Shown: positions 1-6,441 of the stretch, piece after piece
Numbering within the stretch: position 1 is the stretch's first letter
Layout: each line of letters starts with the position of its first letter
DNA from: an uncultured Solobacterium sp.
GTDB taxonomy: Bacteria; Bacillota_I; Bacilli_A; Erysipelotrichales; Erysipelotrichaceae
Length of the DNA: 6,635 bases
NCBI GenBank assembly: GCA_937910655.1
Contig: CALEMV010000244.1
Span: 1 to 6,635 of the forward strand
Reading direction: 5' to 3'
Made by a program: the position numbers and the translations under genes
The notes under the pieces: generated by a model
The model's database searches: none
What the model was told of the DNA's origin: nothing
The model's input: the letters and a program-made list of their open reading frames with translations, nothing else

Positions 1-75
1 ATAATCAAAGGAAAACTGAACAAAATCAGTGAAGGAAATATAAATGTAGGCTATAAAATGCGATTTCCGAAGTAA
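1..75 (+). CDS. 3' end of an unidentified gene (start outside the window)
   Basis: The first forward frame is open from the left edge to a TAA at 73-75 and gives 24 residues ending NVGYKMRFPK. I do not recognise the family. The stretch INVGYKMRF alternates hydrophobic and polar residues and ends in phenylalanine, as the last strand of an outer-membrane beta-barrel often does, but the PK tail and the short length make this a weak hint. The same frame continues open after the TAA for another 44 codons, so this stop may be a nonsense mutation rather than the true end. Too little is visible to assign a function. Confidence 0.4.
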   Translation: MIKGKLNKISEGNINVGYKMRFPK

Positions 76-210
76 TTAAAGAATAAAAAATATAATAATA
101 ATTATTATGTTTTAGAAGGCTCTACATATAATAATTTAATTATTCATTGGAATAGTAATATAAATTTAGCCAGAAAAATAGCTAGAGAAAATAATTTTAC
201 CGAATGTTAA
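76..210 (+). pseudogene. In-frame continuation of the upstream gene beyond a TAA, without a start codon
   Basis: After the TAA at 73-75 the same frame stays open for 44 codons to a second TAA at 208-210. The translation is protein-like: it includes YYVLEGSTYNNLIIHW and then a helix-like tail, NLARKIARENNFTEC. There is no ATG, GTG or TTG in this frame after the first stop, and the only ATG (107-109) is out of frame. The simplest reading is that 1-210 was one gene end, now split by a single stop codon; an assembly or base-call error would look the same. I do not recognise the protein. An alternative is chance openness in very AT-rich DNA, although AT-rich sequence is usually stop-dense. Confidence 0.35.
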
Positions 211-221
211 AAAATTTTAAA

Positions 222-252
222 GAAAGGAGTGTATGATATTTGTTATCATACA
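222..252 (+). promoter_or_regulatory. Strong Shine-Dalgarno followed directly by a 9-bp hairpin, upstream of the NUDIX gene
   Basis: GAAAGGAG (222-229) is the best ribosome binding site in the region, but it lies 33 bases before the ATG at 263. The gap is largely filled by a perfect inverted repeat: TGTATGATA (230-238), loop TTTGT, then TATCATACA (244-252). If the RNA folds, the site is brought to about 10 bases from the ATG at 263, a workable spacing. If it does not fold, the site instead serves an ATG at 233. No U-run follows, so it is not an intrinsic terminator. It could also be a DNA operator. Confidence 0.5.
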
Positions 253-256
253 ATAA
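233..256 (+). CDS. Possible seven-codon leader peptide
   Basis: ATG at 233 lies 3 bases after the AGGAG at 225-229 and is followed by six more codons, giving MIFVIIQ, and a TAA at 254-256. It is in the same frame as the NUDIX gene, whose ATG at 263 comes 6 bases after this stop, close enough for re-initiation. Its start codon lies inside the 9-bp hairpin, so translation of this peptide and folding of the hairpin would exclude each other. It may equally be a chance ORF. Confidence 0.2.
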   Translation: MIFVIIQ

Positions 257-262
257 ATAAAA

Positions 263-763
263 ATGGATAGCAGTTTTAAATTTTTAAAAGGGGCAAAAAT
301 GATACATCCGACAACTGGGATAACTTTGGAATATCTGGATAAGTCTAATGCAGTTTGTTTTGTATTGTTTAATGAAACTAAAGAAAAGGCGATTTTGGTA
401 AAACAGTTTCGTCCAGGTCCGAAGGATTATACTTTAGAGGTTTGCGCTGGGCTGATTGATGGGGATGAAGATCCTAGGACAGCGGCTTTTAGGGAATTGC
501 GAGAAGAAACTGGATATTTGGAAAAGGATATTGTGGATGTAGAAGAATTGCCGCAAGGGCTTTATGTGTCACCTGGGTATACTACAGAAAATCTGTATTT
601 TTTTAGCGGCAGATTGAAATCAGATGATATTGAGCCGCTTGAGCAGTCGCTGGATAATGGAGAAGATGTGAAGGTTGTCTGGGTTGATGTGAAGGATATT
701 TTAAGACTTTCAAATGATATGAAAACGATACTTGCAGTAACTTATTTTTCAAGAAAAAAGTAG
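263..763 (+). CDS. NUDIX hydrolase, ADP-ribose/ADP-sugar pyrophosphatase-like
   Basis: A 166-residue cytoplasmic enzyme expected to hydrolyse a nucleoside diphosphate linked to another group, most likely an ADP-sugar such as ADP-ribose, using Mg2+ or Mn2+. The full NUDIX box (G-x5-E-x7-REUxEExGU) runs from G63 to Y85, with E69 and the core R77-E78-L79-R80-E81-E82-T83-G84. Upstream, AILVKQFRPGP matches the strand and loop before the box in ADP-sugar pyrophosphatases, and downstream SPGYTTE (103-109) is typical of that group; substrate remains inferred. Start choice: the ATG at 263 keeps KFLKGAKMIHP, which resembles family N-termini, but its ribosome site is unusual. An internal ATG at 299 has AAAAGGGG at 286-293 with 5-base spacing and would give 154 residues. 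mgtE follows 51 bases later in the same direction with no terminator between, suggesting one transcript. Confidence 0.9.
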   Translation: MDSSFKFLKGAKMIHPTTGITLEYLDKSNAVCFVLFNETKEKAILVKQFRPGPKDYTLEVCAGLIDGDEDPRTAAFRELREETGYLEKDIVDVEELPQGLYVSPGYTTENLYFFSGRLKSDDIEPLEQSLDNGEDVKVVWVDVKDILRLSNDMKTILAVTYFSRKK

Positions 764-814
764 GATATTTAAAAATAAAAAATAAAAATGTAAGATGATA
801 GAAAGGGGGAATTA

Positions 815-2329
815 ATGGCTCAAAATAATAAAATAAATTTAGATGAAGAAAATATTGACATTAATGCTGACATTGATACAAAAGAAATAACTCAAGAGGA
901 GAAAACACAACAGAATGTGGAAAAATTAAAAGATGAAATCAGAAACCGTATGTCTGAAGAGGATGTCCAGAATTTTGAAGAGGAAGAAGAAGTATCGCCT
1001 GAAGAAATGGCTGAGGAAATTCAAAAAATTGAAACAGAGAAAGAGCTGGAAGAGTATTTTGAGGATAACCATTCGATTGATATTGCGGAAAGTTTTGAAG
1101 AATTAGATGATGATGAGCTTTTAAGAGTGTTTGAGCTTTTGAGTGATGAAAATAAGGCTAGTGTTCTGGAGCAGGCGGATGAAGAATTGCAGACGAGAAT
1201 TATAGATTTGCTTTCAGATGAGGAAGATATTGATATTTTGGGATATATGTCGCCAGATGACGTGGTTGATATTTTAGGATATATTGACATTCAAAAAAGC
1301 AAGTCAATTCTTGACAAGATGAAACGTTCGCAGGCAAATAAATTTCGGGAATTGCTAGGTTATGAGGAAGATACTGCTGGAGGGATTATGACGACCCAGT
1401 ACATTGCATTTAAGCAGAATTTGGAAATAAAGGATGTAATGGCTAAACTGAAAATTATTGCTCCAAAGACAGAAGTGATTGAAACTATTTTTGTTACAAA
1501 TGAAAAGAAAGAATTAGTGGGGGAAGCGGATTTACGGGATATATTGATTTCTTCTGAAGAAACAAAACTTGAGAATATAATGGATGAAAATGTAAAATAT
1601 GTCTATGTTGAGGAAGATCAGGAGGAAGTGGCGAGGATAGTGTCAAAATATGATTTACGTGTAATACCAGTTATTAATCATAAAAAGAATATATTGGGAA
1701 TTATAACCGTAGACGATATTATTGATGTAATCCAAGAGGAAAATACTGAGGATATTTTGAAATTAGGGGGAGTTTCTGAGGAAGAAGAAATTGATTCGCC
1801 ATTTTTATTTTCTGTTAAGCAGAGATTACCTTGGCTAGTCATAAATCTTGCAACAGCCTTTCTGGCTTCATTTGTAATTGGACTATTTTCCAATACAGTT
1901 GAAAAGGTAGTTATCTTATCTTCAATAATGACAATAATTAGCGGAATGGGCGGAAATGCAGGAACTCAGGCTCTATCTGTAACAATTCGGGCATTAGCGC
2001 TGGGAGAAGTTGATTTAAAGGATACGATTGAGATAATTGGAAAGACGCTTTTAGTTGGAACGGTAAACGGGGCAATTTTAGGATTGCTTTGTGGCGGGAT
2101 TTTATGGGTGCTTTACGGAAATTTTTATATGGGATTAATTGTATTTCTGGCAATGATTGGAAATCTTGTAATTGCCTGTATGATTGGATTTTTAATTCCA
2201 GTAACGTTAAAGGCATTGAAAATTGATCCTGCGATGGCTTCGGCTGTGGTATTAACAACAGCGACAGATTGCTTTGGATTTTTAATATTTTTAAGTTTAG
2301 CGACAGTATTTCTAAATAAATTAACTTAA
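815..2329 (+). CDS. mgtE: MgtE-family magnesium transporter
   Basis: A 504-residue inner-membrane Mg2+ channel/transporter. The domain order is that of MgtE: an MgtE_N helical domain (about 75-180), the junction motif EDTAGG (185-190), two CBS domains (about 194-310) that bind Mg2+ and gate the pore, then a membrane domain with about five helices (about 338-500). Hallmarks are GMGGNAGTQ (377-385) and DPAMAS (471-476), followed by TTATD, whose D485 should be the conserved pore aspartate of the last helix. The start is supported by AAAGGGGG (802-809), 5 bases before the ATG. The protein is longer than the roughly 450-residue Thermus MgtE because of an acidic N-terminal extension (about 1-70) that includes an EEEEE run at 55-59. 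No magnesium-sensing leader is evident in the 51-base gap upstream. No terminator follows on this strand. Confidence 0.96.
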   Translation: MAQNNKINLDEENIDINADIDTKEITQEEKTQQNVEKLKDEIRNRMSEEDVQNFEEEEEVSPEEMAEEIQKIETEKELEEYFEDNHSIDIAESFEELDDDELLRVFELLSDENKASVLEQADEELQTRIIDLLSDEEDIDILGYMSPDDVVDILGYIDIQKSKSILDKMKRSQANKFRELLGYEEDTAGGIMTTQYIAFKQNLEIKDVMAKLKIIAPKTEVIETIFVTNEKKELVGEADLRDILISSEETKLENIMDENVKYVYVEEDQEEVARIVSKYDLRVIPVINHKKNILGIITVDDIIDVIQEENTEDILKLGGVSEEEEIDSPFLFSVKQRLPWLVINLATAFLASFVIGLFSNTVEKVVILSSIMTIISGMGGNAGTQALSVTIRALALGEVDLKDTIEIIGKTLLVGTVNGAILGLLCGGILWVLYGNFYMGLIVFLAMIGNLVIACMIGFLIPVTLKALKIDPAMASAVVLTTATDCFGFLIFLSLATVFLNKLT

Positions 2330-2347
2330 TATTTTCTATGCATGCAT
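2330..2347. other. Convergent intergenic gap; likely junction between two DNA blocks of different origin
   Basis: Codon style changes between the gene ending at 2329 and the gene ending at 2392. Nothing here resembles an insertion sequence end or attachment site. It contains the self-complementary ATGCATGCAT (2338-2347) but no terminator for mgtE. The terminator just to the right serves the opposite strand. Confidence 0.45.
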
Positions 2348-2380
2348 GAAACAAAAAGACGATATCTAATCGATACCGTC
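2348..2380 (-). terminator. Intrinsic terminator of the valS/hydrolase-fold transcript
   Basis: Read on the - strand, GACGGTATC (2380-2372), loop GATTA, and GATATCGTC (2366-2358) form a 9-bp stem with one G-U pair. TTTTTGTTTC (2357-2348) follows immediately. It begins 11 bases after the stop codon of the hydrolase-fold gene. On the + strand the G-U pair becomes an A-C mismatch and no U-run follows, so it should act on the - strand only. Confidence 0.85.
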
Positions 2381-2391
2381 TAATGAAATTG

Positions 2392-3333
2392 CTATTTTAT
2401 ATACTTCTTAATGAAATCAAAGAATCTTGGGAAGTATTGTGGGTCACTTGTTAGATTTCCAAACCCACCCTGTTCAGATACATACATCTCCTTCTTGCTT
2501 GCACAAGAGTAATAGTTATCATACGCATGGCTAATTGGAACAATGCGATCTTGCAAACCATGTAGGAATAACATCGGAGTTACAGAATTTCTTAACTGAC
2601 GTTGTGTACTGATATCATTGAGACTAAAATGCAATACTTGTCTTACATAGAAGTCAACTGATGGCATTACAATCTTACCATTGAATTTCGTGATATCTTG
2701 AACTTTTGTTTGGATGATATCTTTAATTTCTTTATATCCACCTTCTGCGATTGCACACTTTACATTACGTGGTAAATAATCACCAACCGCATTCATGACA
2801 GAAGCTGCGCCTACGTTTATACCAAACAATACAATCTCTGCTAGTGGATCAAGATTGACTAAGAAGTTAATCCAACTAATTAAGTCATAATGTTCGCACC
2901 AACCAAGACCAGTATACTTGCCTTCAGACATTCCATAACCACGTGCATCCGGTGCTAGGATATTAAATCCACGATGATCTGCTTCCCACATGTGTTCTAG
3001 TAAAGTACCACTATAAGAGGCAATACCATGTTGGATAATAATCCACTTATGAGAATCTTCTTGATTCACGATACGTAATGCATGTAGTTTTAATCCATCA
3101 TAAGAATCAATGAAATCATCGAAACGATTGCTATGTGCAAACCACTCATTTTTTTCCATCTGTAATAATGGTAGCTGCATTGACGTACCACATTTTTGTA
3201 AAAATCTACTATTCTGTAAATCAAACGCATTGCGGAATACATAGTATCCAGCACCTGCATATGCGCTAGCACCAGCCACAGCAGTAACACCCAATACTTT
3301 TAATAGCGTATGCTTGTTTTCTTTATTTGACAT
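2392..3333 (-). CDS. Membrane-anchored alpha/beta-hydrolase-fold protein lacking catalytic Ser and His
   Basis: 313 residues. A hydrophobic segment (about 10-32) should anchor the N-terminus in the membrane, with the fold following it. Fold landmarks: QHGIASYSGT (101-110) at the oxyanion-hole strand, APDARGYGMSEG (127-138), LFGINVGAAS (169-178) at the nucleophile elbow, and LFLHGLQDRIVP (255-266), which holds the acid D262. The elbow is normally G-x-S-x-G but reads G-I-N-V-G, so the nucleophile is N173, encoded by AAC, one transition from serine AGC. The C-terminal histidine position reads EQGGFGN (287-293), and no histidine occurs after H269. Two of three catalytic residues are therefore missing. 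The ORF is intact, so it looks like a pseudo-enzyme rather than a decayed gene; a binding or scaffolding role is inference. The start is supported by GGAGGTG (3344-3338), 4 bases before the ATG. It lies 49 bases downstream of valS and is followed by a terminator. Confidence 0.87.
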   Translation of the reverse strand: MSNKENKHTLLKVLGVTAVAGASAYAGAGYYVFRNAFDLQNSRFLQKCGTSMQLPLLQMEKNEWFAHSNRFDDFIDSYDGLKLHALRIVNQEDSHKWIIIQHGIASYSGTLLEHMWEADHRGFNILAPDARGYGMSEGKYTGLGWCEHYDLISWINFLVNLDPLAEIVLFGINVGAASVMNAVGDYLPRNVKCAIAEGGYKEIKDIIQTKVQDITKFNGKIVMPSVDFYVRQVLHFSLNDISTQRQLRNSVTPMLFLHGLQDRIVPISHAYDNYYSCASKKEMYVSEQGGFGNLTSDPQYFPRFFDFIKKYIK

Positions 3334-3347
3334 ACTGCACCTCCGTC

Positions 3348-3394
3348 AATCATGGATTGTTATCATGATTATAACATGTCCACTACTTTTTCAA
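3348..3394 (-). promoter_or_regulatory. Promoter of the hydrolase-fold gene overlapped by an inverted repeat
   Basis: On the - strand, TTGAAA (3394-3389) and an extended -10, TGTTATAAT with its hexamer at 3373-3368, are separated by 15 bases. That is short, but the TG extension can compensate. The -35 lies in the last codons of valS. An inverted repeat, AATCATG (3370-3364) and CATGATT (3354-3348) with a 9-base spacer, overlaps the -10 and the expected start point, as a repressor operator would. It could also be a 5' hairpin of the mRNA. Confidence 0.5.
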
Positions 3395-5995
3395 TACATT
3401 TAAGCGCTCTTCAATAACAGCGTATTGTTTCTGATATGCTTCAAGTTTTTGTTTTTCATTTTCAATCTTCGCTGCTGGAGCCTTCGCAATAAATCCTTGG
3501 TTAGAAAGAATTCCTGTAGAACGTGCAATCTCAGACTTAAGTCTATCAATCTCTGCTTCAAGCTTCTTGATTTCTTCTTCTGGATTACTTAATTCGCTAG
3601 ACGGAATATATAAGCTACCACCTTGAATTGCTTCGACTGTTAAGTCTCCTTCAAGTGTATCCTGCCACTGTGCTTTTGCAAGCTTCATGATAATTGCAGA
3701 CATTGCTTCATCCGCCATGATTGTATTACCATCAAGATCCTTTAATGCAATATGAATTAATGTAGATGGTTTCAAATCATTTACAATCTTAACTTCACGA
3801 ATCTTTTGGATTGCAGAAATTACTCTTGCCATTGCTGTTAAATCACAAGCAGTTACATTTTTAATCACAGTTGGCCATGATTCTAAGTTGATACTTTCCT
3901 TAGCACCTGGTAATAAATCATAAATCTCTTCAGTTACAAATGGCATAAATGGTTGTAATAAACTAACAATAGCCTTTAAACATACGTATAGAGTTGATTG
4001 TGCAGCATGTTTAGCTACTTCATCCGTACCATTTAATGCCGTCTTGCTCATCTCAACATACCAACTACAGAAGTCATCCCATACAAAGGAATATAGTTCG
4101 TTACCAACTAAAGCAAATTCATACTTCTCCATGTTTTCAGTAACATGCGTAATTGTTTCGTTAAGACGATTGATAATCCATAAATCCGCAAGTGATAGAT
4201 TTGTTAAATTGACATCTTCTACTTTCATTCCTTCAGGAAGGTTCATGAATACAAATCTAGACGCATTCCAAATTTTGTTAATAAAGTTACCGGCTGCCTC
4301 AACCTTTTCAGGAATATAACGCATATCCTGTCCTGGTGTTGAATTTGTTGTTAAGAAGAAGCGTAATGCATCGATACCATACTCCTCAATAACCTTCATT
4401 GGGTCAATACCATTACCAAGTGATTTAGACATCTTACGGCCTTGTGCATCACGTAATAAACCATGAATCAGTACATCCTTAAATGGACGATTCTTTGTAA
4501 AATGTCTTGCCTGGAATGCCATACGTGCAACCCAGAAGAAGATAATATCGTACCCTGTAACCATTGTATTGGTTGGGTAATAACGTTCAAGATCTGCAGT
4601 TTCTTCTGGCCAACCCAATGTCGCAAATGGCCATAGGGCACTGGAGAACCATGTATCAAGTACATCTTCATCCTGTACCCAGTTTGTTGTATCTTCTGGA
4701 TCAGTTTCACCAACGTATGTTTCACCAGTCACAGTGTTGTACCATGCAGGAATGCGATGGCCCCACCACAACTGACGAGAAATACACCAGTCTTCAATAT
4801 TCTCTAACCAACCATTGAATGTCTTTTCAAAACGTTCTGGATAGAAGTTAATCTTTGTCTCTTCATCAGCTTGATACTTTAGTACATCTTGAGCAAGTGG
4901 CTTCATCTTAACAAACCACTGTTGTGATAGATACTGTTCAACAACACAATGTGTACGTTCAGAGTGCGCAACGTTATGTGTCATCTCTTCAATCTTAACG
5001 AGATTTCCTTCTGCTTCGATTTGTTTTACAAGAGCTTCACGTGCTACGTAGCGATCCATTCCTTCATACTGACCACAGAGTTCATTCATTGTACCATCTG
5101 GATTCATACAGATTGGCTTTTCTAAATGATGTCTTTCCGCAATCGCAAAATCGTTAGGATCGTGTGCTGGTGTGCACTTCATTGCACCAGTACCAAAACC
5201 AATCTCTACATAGTCATCACCGATAATAGGTAACTCCTGTCCATTTGCTGGGTTTGTAGTATGTTTACCAATCAAGTGATTCAGTGTTTCATCGTTAGGA
5301 TTTACCACAACACAAACATCACCAAACATTGTTTCAGGACGTGTTGTCGCAACGACGAACTCTTCACCAGTTTCCTTTACAACATATTTGAAGTGATACA
5401 TCTTACCTGGATCATCTTGATAATAAACTTCGATATTACTTAATGCTGTACGGGCTTCTGGATCCCAGTTGATGATACGCCAACCACGATAGATTAAACC
5501 TTCATTGTAGAGTTTAACAAATACATGACGAACTGCATCATTAAAACCATCATCCATTGTAAAACGCTCACGACTATAATCTAATGAGTTTCCAAGTTTA
5601 CCCCATTGTGTACGGATTGTCTTGGCATATTCTGCCTTCCACTCCCACGCACGTTCCAAGAACTTTTCACGTCCTAAATCATAGCGAGAAATACCTTCAC
5701 TCTTTAAGCGAGCATCAACCTTTGCCTGTGTTGCAATACCTGCATGATCCATACCTGGTAAAAACAACATGTCATAGCCCTGCATACGCTTATAACGTGC
5801 AATAATATCCTGTAATGTATTATCCCAAGCGTGACCAATATGTAAAATACCAGTAACGTTTGGTGGAGGAATTACAATTGTAAAAGGATCTTTAGACTTA
5901 TCACCTGCAGTGAAATATCCTTTTTCTATCCATCGGTTGTATTTGCCTTCTTCTACGGCTTTGTGGTCATACTTTTGTGCTAGATTCTTTTCCAT
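3383..5995 (-). CDS. valS: Valine--tRNA ligase
   Basis: An 870-residue class I aminoacyl-tRNA synthetase that attaches valine to tRNA-Val in the cytoplasm using ATP; about the usual bacterial length. The catalytic Rossmann fold has PPPNVTG followed by HIGH (52-55) and, far downstream, KMSKS (521-525). The inserted editing domain, which clears mischarged threonine, carries ATTRPETMFGD (216-226) and TPAHDPNDF (275-283). EDWCISRQLWWG (401-412) is the family signature where the chain returns to the catalytic fold. The anticodon-binding helical domain occupies about 600-740, and the C-terminal coiled-coil arm that contacts the tRNA about 803-868. The start is supported by AAGGAG about 9 bases before the ATG and by family N-termini. 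A T-box leader lies upstream. Arginine is mostly CGT and glycine mostly GGT, unlike the left-hand genes. All signature motifs are present. Confidence 0.98.
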   Translation of the reverse strand: MEKNLAQKYDHKAVEEGKYNRWIEKGYFTAGDKSKDPFTIVIPPPNVTGILHIGHAWDNTLQDIIARYKRMQGYDMLFLPGMDHAGIATQAKVDARLKSEGISRYDLGREKFLERAWEWKAEYAKTIRTQWGKLGNSLDYSRERFTMDDGFNDAVRHVFVKLYNEGLIYRGWRIINWDPEARTALSNIEVYYQDDPGKMYHFKYVVKETGEEFVVATTRPETMFGDVCVVVNPNDETLNHLIGKHTTNPANGQELPIIGDDYVEIGFGTGAMKCTPAHDPNDFAIAERHHLEKPICMNPDGTMNELCGQYEGMDRYVAREALVKQIEAEGNLVKIEEMTHNVAHSERTHCVVEQYLSQQWFVKMKPLAQDVLKYQADEETKINFYPERFEKTFNGWLENIEDWCISRQLWWGHRIPAWYNTVTGETYVGETDPEDTTNWVQDEDVLDTWFSSALWPFATLGWPEETADLERYYPTNTMVTGYDIIFFWVARMAFQARHFTKNRPFKDVLIHGLLRDAQGRKMSKSLGNGIDPMKVIEEYGIDALRFFLTTNSTPGQDMRYIPEKVEAAGNFINKIWNASRFVFMNLPEGMKVEDVNLTNLSLADLWIINRLNETITHVTENMEKYEFALVGNELYSFVWDDFCSWYVEMSKTALNGTDEVAKHAAQSTLYVCLKAIVSLLQPFMPFVTEEIYDLLPGAKESINLESWPTVIKNVTACDLTAMARVISAIQKIREVKIVNDLKPSTLIHIALKDLDGNTIMADEAMSAIIMKLAKAQWQDTLEGDLTVEAIQGGSLYIPSSELSNPEEEIKKLEAEIDRLKSEIARSTGILSNQGFIAKAPAAKIENEKQKLEAYQKQYAVIEERLNVLKK

Positions 5996-6015
5996 ATTAC
6001 CTTCTCCTTAAACAT

Positions 6016-6041
6016 AAAAAAACGTCCTATGCATAGGACGT
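6016..6041 (-). terminator. Regulated terminator of the T-box leader
   Basis: On the - strand ACGTCCTA (6041-6034), loop TGCA and TAGGACGT (6029-6022) form a perfect 8-bp stem ending in a run of seven Ts (6022-6016). The 5' arm is shared with the antiterminator, so the two folds are mutually exclusive. The valS ribosome binding site lies just downstream. Confidence 0.93.
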
Positions 6042-6224
6042 GTATAAACGTGGTACCACCTTTGCTTACTTCTCAAATAGCGTAACGTGCATCCCTACGG
6101 CATCTTCTACTACTACTTCAAAGACACAGCTCCAAGACTACTTCATATCTTCGTTTTATCTGTTTCCACCACCCACAGACTCTCTTTCAAAACAGCCAAT
6201 ATTACTACTTCTCTTCTTTGCTTT
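6016..6224 (-). ncRNA. T-box riboswitch (tRNA-Val sensing) controlling valS
   Basis: A leader of about 209 bases. From its 5' end it has AGTAGTAA, AGAGAG, then a distal stem TCTGT (6179-6175)/ACAGA (6163-6159) capped by GGGTGGTGGAA, as in Stem I. The specifier region reads GAA-GUA-GUC-UUGGAGC, with GUA at 6141-6139 followed by a purine; both triplets encode valine. The T-box core is AAGGTGGTACCACG (6062-6049); its UGGU pairs with a tRNA 3' end ACCA, fitting A73 of tRNA-Val. Antiterminator: AGG/CCU and ACG/CGU pair around the bulge, using 6040-6035. Those bases also form the left arm of the terminator. Uncharged tRNA-Val should favour transcription of valS. Confidence 0.95.
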
Positions 6225-6230
6225 GGTTAG

Positions 6231-6258
6231 ATTATACCATTGTATCCATCATTTTCAA
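6231..6258 (-). promoter_or_regulatory. valS promoter (sigma-70/sigma-A type)
   Basis: On the - strand TTGAAA (6258-6253), a 16-base spacer and a consensus TATAAT (6236-6231). A start near A6224 would begin the T-box leader a short distance before its Stem I, which agrees with the RNA model. Confidence 0.8.
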
Positions 6259-6441
6259 TAAGAAATAGTTTAATGAATTACGCTAGATTATAAATATATA
6301 TTATTCAGTTTTTTTCATCCTTGTAGTTTACTTTGATAATTTCCTTCGCTATCAATGCATATCTCTTCGTAAGCAAAGAAATGCCAACGAGACGTTATAT
6401 ATTGATTTTAGAAAATATATTGTAGTTCCAAAAAAATTATG
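6259..6441. other. Intergenic spacer with no assignable gene
   Basis: AT-rich spacer between the stop of the partial gene and the valS promoter. It holds a weak AT-only inverted repeat (6397-6420) and, on the - strand, a stretch of about 31 open codons without a start ending in TGA at 6317-6315 (it contains RWHFFAYEEI). I see no RNA gene or repeat element. Confidence 0.5.

Noticed and set aside
76..232. A promoter for the NUDIX-mgtE pair
   Set aside because: Many AT-rich hexamers are present, but none forms a convincing -35/-10 pair; the pair may be transcribed from further upstream.
2338..2347. ATGCATGCAT as a recombination or protein-binding site
   Set aside because: A short self-complementary repeat with no flanking repeats or known match; chance is sufficient, though it might have served as a microhomology in a chimera.
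1021..2354. Three - strand ORFs antisense to mgtE
   Set aside because: Their serine/leucine-rich translations are the complement of acidic or membrane segments of MgtE; no start signals support them.
2358..2380. The terminator hairpin as a bidirectional terminator also serving mgtE
   Set aside because: On the + strand one pair becomes A-C and no T-run follows the stem.
4044..5805. Several 60-91 codon + strand ORFs, and one of 85 codons on the - strand in another frame, inside valS
   Set aside because: They are shadows of the well-conserved valS reading frame and lack independent support.
6040..6261. A 73-codon + strand ORF over the T-box leader
   Set aside because: It lies entirely on the complement of a structured leader RNA and the valS promoter, with no ribosome site of note and a low-complexity translation.
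6315..6410. A 31-codon open stretch on the - strand containing RWHFFAYEEI, as a small gene or gene remnant
   Set aside because: No start codon, no ribosome site and a stop just upstream; too short to separate from chance.
6397..6420. AT-only inverted repeat as terminator of the partial right-edge gene
   Set aside because: The stem has no G-C pairs and no T-run follows it on the - strand.
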